From contig NZ_BDCG01000008.1 in assembly GCF_001613385.1 (NCBI RefSeq), positions 310,001 through 374,000 on the forward strand: a DNA stretch of 64,000 nucleotides. The letters run 5' to 3'. Source of the stretch: Nocardia flavorosea NBRC 108225 (lineage in GTDB: Bacteria > Actinomycetota > Actinomycetes > Mycobacteriales > Mycobacteriaceae). Numbering within the stretch: the stretch's first letter is position 1; each line of letters starts with the position of its first letter. The notes below the pieces were generated by a model. It was not told where the DNA came from. It did no database searches and was given only the letters and a program-made list of their open reading frames with translations. The position numbers and the translations under genes were made by a program. Positions 25,705 to 34,834 of the stretch are shown piece after piece.

Positions 25705-26672
25705 ACGAGCCCACGATCGAAGTCCACCTCACCGACGCCGACCTGACGGCGGCCCTACGCGCCGATGCCCGTCGCGGTCTCACGGACAGCCCGAAATGGC
25801 TGCCGCCCAAATGGTTCTACGATGCCCGCGGAAGTGAGCTGTTCGAGCAGATCACCGCCCTGCCCGAGTACTACCCCACCCGCACCGAGAGGGCACTGCT
25901 GGAGACCGTCGCGGGGGCGATCGCCCGGACGGCGCAGGCAGAGGTGCTGGTCGAACTGGGGTCGGGTTCGGCCAGTAAGACCCGCCTGCTGCTCACTGCC
26001 CTCACCATCGAGGGACCATTGAAAAACTATGTACCGCAGGATGTTTCGGAGTCGGCGCTGCGGGCCTCCGCGGCCGAGGTAGCGCTCGAGTTTCCCGGGC
26101 TCGCCGTACACGGGGTGGTCAGCGATTTCACCGATACCCTGGCAACCCTGCCGCGCGGCGGGCGGCGGATGATCGCATTCCTCGGCGGCACGCTCGGCAA
26201 TATGGTGCCCACGGAACGCGCCGAATTCCTCGGCGGTATCCACGATGTGCTCGAACCCGGCGAACAACTGCTGCTCGGGACGGGATCGGTGGTGGACCCG
26301 TCGATCTTGATCCCCGCCTACGACGACGCCGCCGGTATCACCGCGGAATTCAACCGGAATGTCCTGCGCGTCCTGAACACCCGGCTGGGAGCCGATTTCG
26401 CCCCGGAAGCATTCGACCATATCGCGCACTGGGACACGGACAACGAATGGATCGAAATGCGGTTGGCCGCCACCGCGGATATGGAAGTCACCGTCGCCGA
26501 CCTGGGCCTCACCGTGCGCTTCGCCCGCGGCGAACAGCTACGCACCGAGATCTCCGCGAAATTCCGCCCCACGGGCCTGGACGCCGAACTCCGCGCCGCG
26601 GGCTTCGTATCGGAGCACACCTGGACCGACCCCGACAATCGTTTCGCCCTGACCCTCGCCGCCCGCATCTGA
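25701..26672 (+). CDS. egtD: Histidine N-alpha-methyltransferase EgtD
   Basis: A 323-residue SAM-dependent enzyme that trimethylates histidine to hercynine, the first step of ergothioneine synthesis. Visible features are WLPPKWFYDARGSELFEQITALPEYYPTRTE (split here over two family blocks), the SAM-binding VELGSGSASKT at 84-94, and the substrate-pocket strands AFLGGTLGNM and LGTGSVVD. Further on come FNRNVLRVLNTRLGADF and the end FVSEHTWTDPDNRFALTLA. It starts with the GTG at 25701, behind AGGAG. The convergent pth gene ends 19 bases after it. Confidence 0.96.
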   Translation: MNEPTIEVHLTDADLTAALRADARRGLTDSPKWLPPKWFYDARGSELFEQITALPEYYPTRTERALLETVAGAIARTAQAEVLVELGSGSASKTRLLLTALTIEGPLKNYVPQDVSESALRASAAEVALEFPGLAVHGVVSDFTDTLATLPRGGRRMIAFLGGTLGNMVPTERAEFLGGIHDVLEPGEQLLLGTGSVVDPSILIPAYDDAAGITAEFNRNVLRVLNTRLGADFAPEAFDHIAHWDTDNEWIEMRLAATADMEVTVADLGLTVRFARGEQLRTEISAKFRPTGLDAELRAAGFVSEHTWTDPDNRFALTLAARI

Positions 26673-26691
26673 CCGCAACGGAATGCCGGCG

Positions 26692-27267
26692 TCAGTGCAG
26701 CTGGTTCTGCGCGGTTTCCAAACCCACCCGCAGCAGCAACTCCACTGCGTCGGCCGCCTGCTCGACCACCACCGGCAGCTCTTTCCGCTCGGCCGACGCG
26801 AATGGTTTGAGAACGAAATCGGCCGGATCCTGGCGGCCGGGCGGGCGGCCGATCCCGATCCGGGTGCGCAGGTAGTCCTTGGTGGTCAAGGCGCCGGAAA
26901 TCGAGCGCAACCCGTTGTGTCCGCCCTCACCGCCACCGCGCTTCAACCGGACCGCGCCGAACGGCAGATCCAGTTCGTCGTGAACGACGATCACCTCGGT
27001 GGGCGGCACGGAGAAGAAGCGGGCCAGCGCCGCCACCGGCCGCCCGGACAGGTTCATATACGACCGCGGTTTCGCGATCAGCACCTGCCGGCCGTCCAGC
27101 CGGGCCTGCAACAGATCGGTACCCGACTTCTTGTGGACGGTGAAACGGTCGCCGATCCGCTCGGCGAGCGAATCGGCGACCAGAAAGCCCACGTTGTGCC
27201 GGGTGCGTTCGTACTCGGGACCCGGATTGCCCAGACCGACGACGAGCGCCGGTGCGGTATCGGCCAT
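26692..27267 (-). CDS. pth: Peptidyl-tRNA hydrolase
   Basis: A 191-residue bacterial Pth1, which recycles peptidyl-tRNAs that drop off the ribosome. Catalytic and binding motifs are [20 protein letters not shown] (Asn14, His24), [20 protein letters not shown] with the conserved Asp, and [12 protein letters not shown]. It sits 18 bases after rplY on the same strand, the usual rplY-pth pair. Confidence 0.97.
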   Translation of the reverse strand: MADTAPALVVGLGNPGPEYERTRHNVGFLVADSLAERIGDRFTVHKKSGTDLLQARLDGRQVLIAKPRSYMNLSGRPVAALARFFSVPPTEVIVVHDELDLPFGAVRLKRGGGEGGHNGLRSISGALTTKDYLRTRIGIGRPPGRQDPADFVLKPFASAERKELPVVVEQAADAVELLLRVGLETAQNQLH

Positions 27268-27285
27268 CGCGGAAGGTGACCCGTC

Positions 27286-27885
27286 CTATTCGGCGGTTGC
27301 GCCCTCGGCGGCCTCGCCCTCGGCGGCCGGCTCGGCGGCGGTGCGGGCCTCGACAATGTTGACCAGCAGAGTCTCGGGATCGCCGACCAGGCTGACCCCC
27401 TTCGGCAGCTCGATCGCACCGGCAGTGATCTGGGTGCCCGCCTCGGCATTGAAGATCGAGACGTCGATCGACTCGGGGATGTTCAGGGCATCGGCGGAAA
27501 CGGAAACCGTGGTGGCCTCCTGGGTCACCAGGGTGCCCGCGGCGGCGTCACCCGTCAGGTTGATCGGCACATCGGCGGTGACCGCTTCACCGCGCTGCAC
27601 GATCAGCAGGTCGGCGTGTTCGATGTAACGGTGGATAGGGTGCACGACGACCGACTTCGTCAGCGCCAGCTGCTTCTTACCCTCGATATCCAGGTTGAGC
27701 ACCGCATTGGTGCCGTGCTGGCGCAGAATGGCGGCGAACGACAGCGCATCCAGCGAAAGATGCTGCGGATCGGACTGGTGCCCGTACAGGACCGCCGGAA
27801 CGTTGCCCGCGCGGCGGGTGCGGCGCGCGGCACCCTTTCCGAACTCGGTGCGGATCTTCGCTTCGAGAAGGTTGACGTCGGACAT
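27286..27885 (-). CDS. rplY: Ribosomal protein L25 / general stress protein Ctc
   Basis: 199 residues. An N-terminal L25 domain binds 5S rRNA ([50 protein letters not shown]). The C-terminal TL5/Ctc extension ([19 protein letters not shown] ... [28 protein letters not shown]) ends in an acidic Glu/Ala tail. The length matches the long actinobacterial form. It is the first gene of the rplY-pth operon. Confidence 0.96.
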   Translation of the reverse strand: MSDVNLLEAKIRTEFGKGAARRTRRAGNVPAVLYGHQSDPQHLSLDALSFAAILRQHGTNAVLNLDIEGKKQLALTKSVVVHPIHRYIEHADLLIVQRGEAVTADVPINLTGDAAAGTLVTQEATTVSVSADALNIPESIDVSIFNAEAGTQITAGAIELPKGVSLVGDPETLLVNIVEARTAAEPAAEGEAAEGATAE

Positions 27886-28107
27886 GACTGGATAACTCCT
27901 ACGGCTCTACCGGGCTTATGGGCGGTTGCCAGGGAAATCGCGCCCCTGGTCAGGTGGTCTGCTCGTCAGGCGAAGACCGAACGCCAGCGGCCGGAAGCCG
28001 CGCCGCGTCGATCACGGTGCCGCAAATTTGCGAACCCTCGCCGAGACAACCCGAATACTGTAACCCAGCGGCCCTGAAAGTCCGGAATCGGGAGGGGCTG
28101 TATCTAT

Positions 28108-28169
28108 TGGCGCGCCTTCGGCGCGCGGGTTTCGGTATCTTCTGGCGCGCCTTCGGCGCGCGGGTTTCG
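28108..28169. repeat. Two direct copies of a 27-bp hairpin-forming repeat
   Basis: Identical 27-base units occupy 28108-28134 and 28143-28169, eight bases apart. Each contains CGCGCC-TTC-GGCGCG, able to fold into a tight hairpin, followed by GGGTTTCG. A related unit (GGCGCC-TTC-GGCGCC ... GGATTTCGG) occurs upstream of rsmI at 44463-44485, so this looks like a dispersed intergenic repeat family. Confidence 0.75.
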
Positions 28170-28179
28170 ACCCTCCTTG

Positions 28180-28245
28180 GCGTGGTCGTTCAGCCCTCGA
28201 CACTCGCGGCTACGCCGCATCGCATCGAGGGCTGAACGACCACGC
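28180..28245. repeat. Long inverted repeat with 21-bp perfect arms
   Basis: Arms at 28180-28200 and 28225-28245 are perfectly complementary over 21 bases, with a 24-base loop that itself contains GCGG/CCGC. As RNA this is a very stable hairpin in either direction. It could be a terminator for a lost gene, a small RNA, or a mobile palindrome. Confidence 0.85.
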
Positions 28246-28579
28246 GGGCCGAAACCTCTCAGGGCCTCGCTGGACTCGGCAGCGCCGTGCTTACGTGCGG
28301 GGTGAACCGGATCAGCGGCGGCGCGGACAGGTCGAAACCGGCGGCGTCTGCGGCGGCGATCTCGGTGGCTGTGCGCTTCGAATCGAACCCCGGAGGGTGA
28401 TAGCGAGCCGGCGGCGGGTGCACGTTCGCCGGCTTGTGCTGGGGGCGGTATCGAACCCTCGCGGTCCGGTACAGCAGCAGGCGGGGCGGCGCCGGAGCAC
28501 GGCCGGGCGCCGGTCCCGGTACGGCAGTCACGTAGCCTGAACGGTTGTTCCCGATCTCACCGCCGAAAGGTTTCCTCCG

Positions 28580-30220
28580 TTGACCGCCTCCACCGAGGGC
28601 ACCGCGCCCGCCGCGCGCGGATTGGCCGGCGAGGTGTCGCGGCGCCGCACCTTCGCCGTGATCTCGCATCCCGACGCAGGTAAATCGACGCTCACCGAAG
28701 CGCTCGCGCTGCATGCCCGCAAGATCTCCGAGGCCGGTGCCATCCACGGCAAGGCGGGCCGCAAATCGACCGTCTCGGACTGGATGGAGATGGAGAAGGC
28801 GCGCGGTATCTCGGTGAGCTCCACCGCGCTGCAGTTCAACTATCGGGCCGCGGGCTCCGATATCGACAATGTGATCAATCTCGTCGACACTCCGGGCCAC
28901 TCCGATTTCTCCGAGGACACCTACCGGGTGCTCACGGCGGTGGACGCCGCGGTAATGCTGATCGATGCCGCCAAAGGTCTCGAACCGCAGACCTTGAAAC
29001 TGTTCCAGGTATGCCGCCACCGGGGGATCCCGGTGATCACCGTCATCAACAAATGGGACCGTCCCGGGCGGGCCCCGCTGGAACTGCTCGACGAAATCGA
29101 GGAACGGATCGGCCTCACCCCCACCCCGCTGTTCCTGCCGGTCGGTATCGCGGGTGATTTCCGTGGCCTGCTGCGCCGCGGCCCCGAGGGCGCGGCCGCC
29201 GAATACATCCATTTCACCCGGACCGCCGGCGGCGCCACCATCGCCCCCGAGGAATCACTGACACCCGAATCCGCCGAGGCCCGGGAGGGCGCGGCGTGGA
29301 CCACCGCGGCGGAGGAGAGCGAACTGCTGTCGGCCACCGGGCAGGATCACGACCAGGAGATGTTCCTGGCCGGGCAGACCTCACCGGTGATCTATGCCTC
29401 GGCCATGCTGAACTTCGGCGTCCGGCAGTTGCTGGAAACACTGGTCGAACTGGCGCCCGCGCCGGGTTCGCGCGCTGATATCGGCGGTAGCCCGCGTAAC
29501 CCGCAGGACCCGTTCAGCGCGGTCGTGTTCAAGGTACAGGCGGGCATGGACACCGCCCACCGTGACCGGCTCGCGTTCATGCGCATCGTATCGGGCGAGT
29601 TCGAACGCGGCATGGTGGTCACCCACGCGCAGACCGGCCGGCCGTTCGCGACCAAATACGCGTTGACGATCTTCGGCCGGGAACGCGAAACCGTCGATAC
29701 CGCCTACCCCGGCGATGTGGTGGGCCTGGTCAATGCGACCGCACTTGCGCCCGGGCACACCCTGTTCGTCGACAAGAAAGTCGAGTTCCCGCCGATTCCG
29801 TCGTTCGCCCCGGAACATTTCGCCGCGCTGCGGGCGCGCAGCGCCGGTAAGTACAAGCAGTTCCGTAAGGCGATCGACCAGCTCGACTCCGAGGGCGTGG
29901 TGCAGGTGTTGCGCAACGATTCCCGCGGCGACGCCTCCCCGGTGCTCGCCGCGGTGGGCCCGATGCAGTTCGAGGTGGTCACCGCCCGGATGCAGGGCGA
30001 ATTCGGGGTGGAAACCCAGCTCGACCATCTCGCCTACACCATAGCCCGCCGCACCGATGCCGCTTCGGCACCCGAACTGGACCGCCAGCGCGGGGTGGAG
30101 GTGTTCACGCGCAGCGACGGCGCGATCCTCGCGGTGTTCAGCGATAAATGGCGGCTGCAATACATCCAGAAGGAAATGCCGGAACTCACCCTGGAACCGC
30201 TGGTCGCCGCCGCCGACTGA
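28580..30220 (+). CDS. prfC: Peptide chain release factor 3 (RF3 GTPase)
   Basis: A 546-residue translational GTPase that recycles RF1/RF2 after peptide release. The G domain has G1 HPDAGKST (30-37), EKARGISVSS (G2), VDTPGHSDFSEDTYR (G3) and NKWDRPGR (G4). Domains II/III follow, with FKVQAGMDTAHRDRLAFMRIVSGEFERGM and GPMQFEVVTARMQGEFGVE. The start is TTG at 28580, with AAGG upstream, and gives the normal N-terminus. It is followed by a GC hairpin at 30261-30280. Confidence 0.96.
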   Translation: MTASTEGTAPAARGLAGEVSRRRTFAVISHPDAGKSTLTEALALHARKISEAGAIHGKAGRKSTVSDWMEMEKARGISVSSTALQFNYRAAGSDIDNVINLVDTPGHSDFSEDTYRVLTAVDAAVMLIDAAKGLEPQTLKLFQVCRHRGIPVITVINKWDRPGRAPLELLDEIEERIGLTPTPLFLPVGIAGDFRGLLRRGPEGAAAEYIHFTRTAGGATIAPEESLTPESAEAREGAAWTTAAEESELLSATGQDHDQEMFLAGQTSPVIYASAMLNFGVRQLLETLVELAPAPGSRADIGGSPRNPQDPFSAVVFKVQAGMDTAHRDRLAFMRIVSGEFERGMVVTHAQTGRPFATKYALTIFGRERETVDTAYPGDVVGLVNATALAPGHTLFVDKKVEFPPIPSFAPEHFAALRARSAGKYKQFRKAIDQLDSEGVVQVLRNDSRGDASPVLAAVGPMQFEVVTARMQGEFGVETQLDHLAYTIARRTDAASAPELDRQRGVEVFTRSDGAILAVFSDKWRLQYIQKEMPELTLEPLVAAAD

Positions 30221-30260
30221 GACTTGCGCGGCCCCCGGCACAAACCGCCCGGCCCCACCA

Positions 30261-30280
30261 CCCGGCCTCCGGGGGCCGGG
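30261..30280 (+). terminator. Hairpin after prfC
   Basis: CCCGGCC (30261-30267) and GGCCGGG (30274-30280) flank a 6-base loop, 40 bases after the prfC stop. Confidence 0.6.
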
Positions 30281-30299
30281 GAGCAGATCCGACCGCTCC

Positions 30300-30482
30300 G
30301 ATAGCGTCGCCTATGGTGATGTCGACGCTATCGCGCAGCGGATACGCGAGAACCTCGCGGCCGGCGCCGACCATAGGTGCTGACTGCCCCCCGCCGAGCT
30401 GCCGATGCCCGAATGGCGCGAGCTCGCGGGCCTGGTGGCCGCCGTGCCTGCGCGTCCGGATCGGTGCCGGCCCGCCATTTGA
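30300..30482 (+). pseudogene. C-terminal remnant of an LLM-class F420-dependent oxidoreductase
   Basis: In one frame the sequence reads VAYGDVDAIAQRIRENLAAGADHRC, then a TGA stop, then LPPAELPMPEWRELAGLV. These are the two halves of the C-terminus of luciferase-like F420-dependent oxidoreductases, which normally read ...HLDAGADHVCVQVL...LPMPEWREL. The in-frame stop at 30381-30383, the lost residues at the break and the absence of the first about 230 residues show a decayed fragment. It lies between the prfC terminator and the convergent SnoaL-like gene. Confidence 0.7.
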
Positions 30483-30486
30483 TCAC

Positions 30487-31296
30487 TCAGCCGGCGGCCC
30501 GGTGCTCGGAACCCGGATGCTCCTGGTCGCTGCCGCCGATGGACTCCTCGGGCGTCTCGTCGCGCCTCACGGTCTCCCGCGGATCGCGTTCTACGGATTC
30601 GATGCCATCCGAATGCTGGGTCAGCCCCCACCGGTTGGCCGTCAGCCGCAGACTGGGCAGATCGCTGAGCGAGAGCACCACCTCGTAGGTGCGTTCGTAG
30701 CCCGTATGCGCGATGCGCCAGCGGCCGTCGTCGCAGCGGACGTATTCGTCGGTGTAGAAGGCGGCGCCGCGCAACAGCATATTGTTCTCGGGAATCAACA
30801 CCGTATCGGAGAGATACCAGATTCCGGTGGCCCGGTCGCCGTCCACATCGATCTCGGGATGATCGCAGCGGTGCTCGGTGATGACGTGCGGGCCCAGGGT
30901 GTTGCGCAGGAAGGTCAAATACGCTTCCCGGGACTCGAACTGCAGGTATTCGCTGTAGGTGGCCGTCGCTTCCGGGATCATCGTCTCGGCGAAATCTTCC
31001 CAGAGTTTGCTGTCCAGGGTCCGGACATAGCGGAACTTGAGGCGATGGATCTCCAGGACATCCGCCGATGCGGCGGATGCCGTCGGGCGTGACGGGTTCG
31101 GTCGTACGGGTCCCATGGTCAGCGGCACATCCGTTTCGGGTTCGAGCCGCGGCGGGAGCGATATATCGAGTCCGGCGCCCAGCGCCGCCGCGAGCGCGGC
31201 ACCGGAGAAGGCCATCGTTTCACTGCTCTGACCCGGCCGCCGGGAAAAACCACCCGGGTGCGGCCCCGGATCGTTGCGCTCCTCGCCCTGGTCCAT
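30487..31296 (-). CDS. SnoaL-like / NTF2-fold protein (possible dehydratase)
   Basis: 269 residues. Residues about 75-215 form a SnoaL-like domain: ADVLEIHRLKFRYVRTLDSKLWEDFAETMIPEATATYSEY, then YLTFLRNTLGPHVITEHRCDHPEIDVDGDRATGIWYLSD, and RCDDGRWRIAHTGYERTYEVV. This pattern matches the nuclear-transport-factor-2 subfamily that includes bile-acid 7-alpha-dehydratase. The N-terminal 75 and C-terminal 45 residues are disordered. Substrate unknown. A downstream ATG (MAFSGAALAAALG, 28 codons in) is a possible alternative start. Confidence 0.75.
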   Translation of the reverse strand: MDQGEERNDPGPHPGGFSRRPGQSSETMAFSGAALAAALGAGLDISLPPRLEPETDVPLTMGPVRPNPSRPTASAASADVLEIHRLKFRYVRTLDSKLWEDFAETMIPEATATYSEYLQFESREAYLTFLRNTLGPHVITEHRCDHPEIDVDGDRATGIWYLSDTVLIPENNMLLRGAAFYTDEYVRCDDGRWRIAHTGYERTYEVVLSLSDLPSLRLTANRWGLTQHSDGIESVERDPRETVRRDETPEESIGGSDQEHPGSEHRAAG

Positions 31297-31457
31297 AACT
31301 CCACCATCCCACCTGAAATGGACAAATTGGGAGGCTATTCAGATCTGTATCGGATTGCTATCCAGCGTCGGCGTTATTACGGGAGTCGGGTCCGGGCCGG
31401 TCAGCGAGGGTTTCCGGCCGGGTGCGCGCGGCGGTCCGTGCCCGTGGCGGGCGGTTA

Positions 31458-32438
31458 TCAGGGCCGCTGACCGTTGCCTATGGTGAAACAGGTACGGCAG
31501 AAATCCTCGCCGAACTCCGTCAGGCGCAGACTTTTGCGCACGATTTTCGGGGCCCGGCCCGCCTTTTTCAAAGCGTCCTCCACTATCGGCTGGACCTCGA
31601 GCACCATATAGCGGCTCAACACCACGGGATCGTCGGAATTATGGGTCAAGCCCAGCCGGCTCAGGTTGATCAGATACGACCGGGCCCGGTCGATGTAGCG
31701 CACACCGGCCTGTTCCGGTACCGAGGTCAGCCCGCCGGAGATCAGCTCGGATCCGATACCCAGTGGGCGGTTGGTGCGGACGTCCACCGTCGGCTGCGGG
31801 CCGTTGAGGGCCATATAGCGCAGGATGCGGGCCTCGTCGGGGGCGAGTTCGTCGAGAATCCGGTCGTAGGCGGGATGCACCTCTTCGGTGAAGTAGACAT
31901 CGGCCGAACGGGCCAGCAGCGCATCCCCGCGTTTACGGAGTTCGGCGACGGTGGCCGAACGCATGTACGAACCCACCGCCACCGTCTGCGGGCCGGAGGC
32001 CTGCCCGGTCGGCACATAGCTGACGATTTCGCGCACAGAACCCTCGGTGACACCGAGCGCGCTGCGCGCGATGGACCGCAGCGCGTTACCGGTGCGCTCC
32101 GCGATCTCGGCCGAGGACTCCCCGTCCAAGGCCGCCTGGGTGATCTCCCGGGTGACCTCGAAGGACGTGTTCGCCGCCCACTGCCCACCGCGCACCACAC
32201 TGCCGGCCGCGACCCCGGCCGCACGGAAAACGCCGCGGATGAGCCGGGCCTCGTTGCTGATCTGCCGCTGCTCGACATCGGCGCTGCGTTCGACACTCGA
32301 CGGCGGCCGACGGACGACATCGGCCGGGTCGGAATTCGTCTTCGGCGCCGGCCCCGGGCCGTTTCCGGCCGGTGGACTCCATTGCACGGGCCGGGAACCG
32401 GTCCGGGTGAACTCCTGTCCGGTCCTGTCGTCTGCCAC
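31458..32438 (-). CDS. Abi-alpha / DUF4393 family protein (paralogue 1)
   Basis: About 326 residues. After a disordered N-terminus comes RLIRGVFRAAGVAAGSVVRGGQWAANTSFEVTREITQ, then AVGSYMRSATVAELRKRGDALLARS, VHPAYDRILDELAPDEARILRYMALNGPQPTVDVRTNRPLG, and the end KSLRLTEFGEDFCRTCFTIG. This order is that of DUF4393 (Abi-alpha), named for an abortive-infection protein. The GTG at 32438 has GGAG five bases upstream and is preferred; the GTG at 32477 is an alternative. A clear paralogue lies 1.5 kb away at 33977, across a DUF445 gene. Confidence 0.78.
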   Translation of the reverse strand: MADDRTGQEFTRTGSRPVQWSPPAGNGPGPAPKTNSDPADVVRRPPSSVERSADVEQRQISNEARLIRGVFRAAGVAAGSVVRGGQWAANTSFEVTREITQAALDGESSAEIAERTGNALRSIARSALGVTEGSVREIVSYVPTGQASGPQTVAVGSYMRSATVAELRKRGDALLARSADVYFTEEVHPAYDRILDELAPDEARILRYMALNGPQPTVDVRTNRPLGIGSELISGGLTSVPEQAGVRYIDRARSYLINLSRLGLTHNSDDPVVLSRYMVLEVQPIVEDALKKAGRAPKIVRKSLRLTEFGEDFCRTCFTIGNGQRP

Positions 32439-32663
32439 GTCTACTCCGATATCGCCAGATGAACGAATCCCGCCCACCGATTATTGCCCATCGACGGTGA
32501 TAGCCCCGCGCCGGACCATGGATCCGGCTCACGTCTGAGACACTAATGTGTCGCGGCCGGTCGCGCTGCCGGTGGGATGGCCGCCGCAGCGCGGTTACGG
32601 TCCGGTTGTGGTGCTAATTTGAAGTCCCGGTGAGGCGGCGATCACCGGGAGCAGGAGGGTGTC

Positions 32664-33986
32664 GTGTTGGAGAGTGTGTTCGGGGTGCACCCGACGATCC
32701 TCCTGGAATTACTGACCATTCCACTGTTCACCGGCGTCATCGGTTACATCACCAACTGGACCGGCGTGCTGATGCTGTTCCAGCCGATCGCCTTTCACGG
32801 TGTCCGGATCCCGGGCCTGCGGTATCTGTACCCGTATCTGCCCAAGCGGATCCAGATACTCCCGCTGCTCAGCCACGACGGCCGCTTCGGCTGGCAGGGC
32901 ATCGTGCCGTCACGGGCCGACAAGATGGCCAGTATCGCGGTGGACAAAGGACTTTCGAAACTCGGCAGCGTCGCCGATTTCTATCGCGAGCTGGAACCGG
33001 ACGCGCTCGCCGAGCATCTCGCGCTCACCGCCGAAACCCAGATCCGCGATATCGTCGAGAACATCCTGCGCCGCGACCATCCGCAACTCTGGTACAACCT
33101 GCCGTCCCAGCTCCGGGAGATGGTGCACGCCCGGGTCCGCCAGCAACTACCGGATATTCTGCGCGAACTCACCGACGAACTCGGCGCGAACATCGATCAG
33201 CTGCTCGACGTCAAACAAATGGTGATCCGGTATTTCCAGGCGCGGCCGCAGCTGCTCAACCAGCTGTTCCAGGTGCTGGGCGCCAAAGAATTACGGTTCA
33301 TGCAGAATTTCGGTCTCTATTTCGGCGCTCCCATGGGCGTGGTGCTGGTGGCGATCCTGCACACGACCGGATGGCCGACCTTGGCGGTCCTGCCGATCGG
33401 CGGGGTGATCATCGGCTGGGTGGTCAACTGGGTGGGCCTGAATATGATCTTCGCGCCCGCCGAGCCGAAATGGTGGTGCCCGTGGCGGCAGGGACTGTTG
33501 ATCAAACGGCAGAACGAAATCACCGACGGTTACGCCGAACTCGTCTCCACCCAGGTGATGACGGTCGCCAATATCGGTGACGAACTGCTCAACGGACCCA
33601 AATCGGATCGCACGCTGCAGATGCTGGAGGACACCCTGCGACCGGCCGCCGATCGTGCCCTCGGCCCGGCGCGCGGCGCGGTGAAACTGGTACTCGGCAA
33701 CCGCGACTACGAGACACTGACCCAGACCCTGACCTCCGAGGCGATGGCCATCGCGCCACTCGCGTTCGCCGACGCCGACTTCAACGAACGCCAGGGCAAA
33801 CAGATCGGCGCCTATATCGCCAAGCAGATGTCGGAGCTCTCACCGAACGATTTCGTCGATATGTTGCGTTCGGCCATCAAACAGGACGAATGGCTGCTGT
33901 TCGTACACGGCGGTGTCCTCGGGCTGTTCGCGGGATACGCGCATATCCTGGTGTTCGGAACGGGGGTGGCGACCACATGGCTGTGA
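32664..33986 (+). CDS. DUF445 family membrane protein
   Basis: 440 residues. An N-terminal membrane segment ILLELLTIPLFTGVIGYITNWTGVLMLF contains the DUF445 hallmark GYxTNW. A long helical cytoplasmic part follows (SLSKLGSVADFYRELEPDALAEHLA and on). A central pair of membrane segments (MGVVLVAILHTTGWPTLAVLPIGGVIIGWVVNWVGLNMIF) repeats the G-NW motif. A C-terminal helix (GLFAGYAHILVFGTGVATTWL) ends the protein. AGGAGGG precedes the GTG start. The next gene overlaps its end by ten bases, so the two form an operon. Function unknown. Confidence 0.85.
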   Translation: MLESVFGVHPTILLELLTIPLFTGVIGYITNWTGVLMLFQPIAFHGVRIPGLRYLYPYLPKRIQILPLLSHDGRFGWQGIVPSRADKMASIAVDKGLSKLGSVADFYRELEPDALAEHLALTAETQIRDIVENILRRDHPQLWYNLPSQLREMVHARVRQQLPDILRELTDELGANIDQLLDVKQMVIRYFQARPQLLNQLFQVLGAKELRFMQNFGLYFGAPMGVVLVAILHTTGWPTLAVLPIGGVIIGWVVNWVGLNMIFAPAEPKWWCPWRQGLLIKRQNEITDGYAELVSTQVMTVANIGDELLNGPKSDRTLQMLEDTLRPAADRALGPARGAVKLVLGNRDYETLTQTLTSEAMAIAPLAFADADFNERQGKQIGAYIAKQMSELSPNDFVDMLRSAIKQDEWLLFVHGGVLGLFAGYAHILVFGTGVATTWL

Positions 33987-34834
33987 ACGATGAATCCCGC
34001 GACACCGGTGAGCCGGGCGGACCCGGCCCCGGCGAACGCCGCGATCCGGCGGGGCCGATCGGTCCTGTCGCGGCGGTGCGCGCCGTGAGCGGGGTCGCCC
34101 GGGTCGCGGCGTCGGTAGTGTCCGGTACCGCGCGGTGGGGGGTGCACACCGCACTGGATGTCACCGAGACCGTGGTACGCGGCAGTATGGCCGGGCAGCC
34201 GCCCGCCGAGATCCGCACCGACGCCACCCGCCGGATCCGGGAGGCGCTGCGCCTGGCGCTCGGGGTCACCGCCACGGAATCGTCGGCCACCTCCTCCCCG
34301 ACCGAACGCTCGCTGCGGGAACAGGGCGCGGCGCTGCTGCGCCTGGCCGCCAGCACGCGCCCACCCGACGAGGGACATCCGGCGTTCGCCCGGATCCTGG
34401 CCGAACTCACCTCCGACGAAGCCCGCATCCTGCGACTGCTGCGCCTCGAAGGACCACAGCCGACCTTGACCGTCCGCGGCGGCCGTTCATCGCGGCGCGC
34501 CCGCCGATCCGGGGAAGCACGATCCGGGACGAACGATCTCGGGGTGAGCATGATCGGTGAACACGCCGGGCTCCGGCATCCGGAACGAGTCCAGCGCTAT
34601 CTGAACAACCTGCGGCGCGTAGGCCTGATCGAGACACTGCCCGAACCGGTGGGCACACCGGAGCGCTACCAGCTCCTGGAAGCCCAGACAGCAGTCGCCG
34701 ACCTGCTGAAACAGGCCGGCGGCCGGGGCAAACTCCAGCACCGGGGCATCGCACTCACCAGCTTCGGCGCCGAATTCGTACAGACCAGCCTGCCCATCGC
34801 CGGCGAGGAAGATCCAGTCACCGACGCCCCTTGA
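33977..34834 (+). CDS. Abi-alpha / DUF4393 family protein (paralogue 2)
   Basis: 285 residues in the same order as paralogue 1: VAAVRAVSGVARVAASVVSGTARWGVHTALDVTETVVRGS, SLREQGAALLRLAAS, GHPAFARILAELTSDEARILRLLRLEGPQPTLTVRGG, and the end HRGIALTSFGAEFVQTSLPIAGE. An Arg-rich insertion SSRRARRSGEARSG interrupts the middle. The ATG at 33977 overlaps the DUF445 stop by ten bases; the GTG at 33983 is possible. It is co-transcribed with DUF445, while paralogue 1 is divergent, so the three genes look like one functional unit. Confidence 0.78.
   Translation: MAVNDESRDTGEPGGPGPGERRDPAGPIGPVAAVRAVSGVARVAASVVSGTARWGVHTALDVTETVVRGSMAGQPPAEIRTDATRRIREALRLALGVTATESSATSSPTERSLREQGAALLRLAASTRPPDEGHPAFARILAELTSDEARILRLLRLEGPQPTLTVRGGRSSRRARRSGEARSGTNDLGVSMIGEHAGLRHPERVQRYLNNLRRVGLIETLPEPVGTPERYQLLEAQTAVADLLKQAGGRGKLQHRGIALTSFGAEFVQTSLPIAGEEDPVTDAP

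Larger units (their letters stand above)
27886..28579. other. 694-bp divergent intergenic region between rplY and prfC, rich in hairpins
   Basis: No supportable gene. It holds two direct repeats of 27 bases and a large inverted repeat (listed separately). The rplY promoter must lie near 27890-28060 and the prfC promoter near 28500-28579. A minus-strand open frame at 28259-28531 has a Pro/Arg-rich product without family features and is not accepted. Confidence 0.6.

Noticed and set aside
28259..28531. 90-codon minus-strand ORF before prfC
   Set aside because: Pro/Arg-rich, no ribosome binding site, no family resemblance; kept as non-coding.
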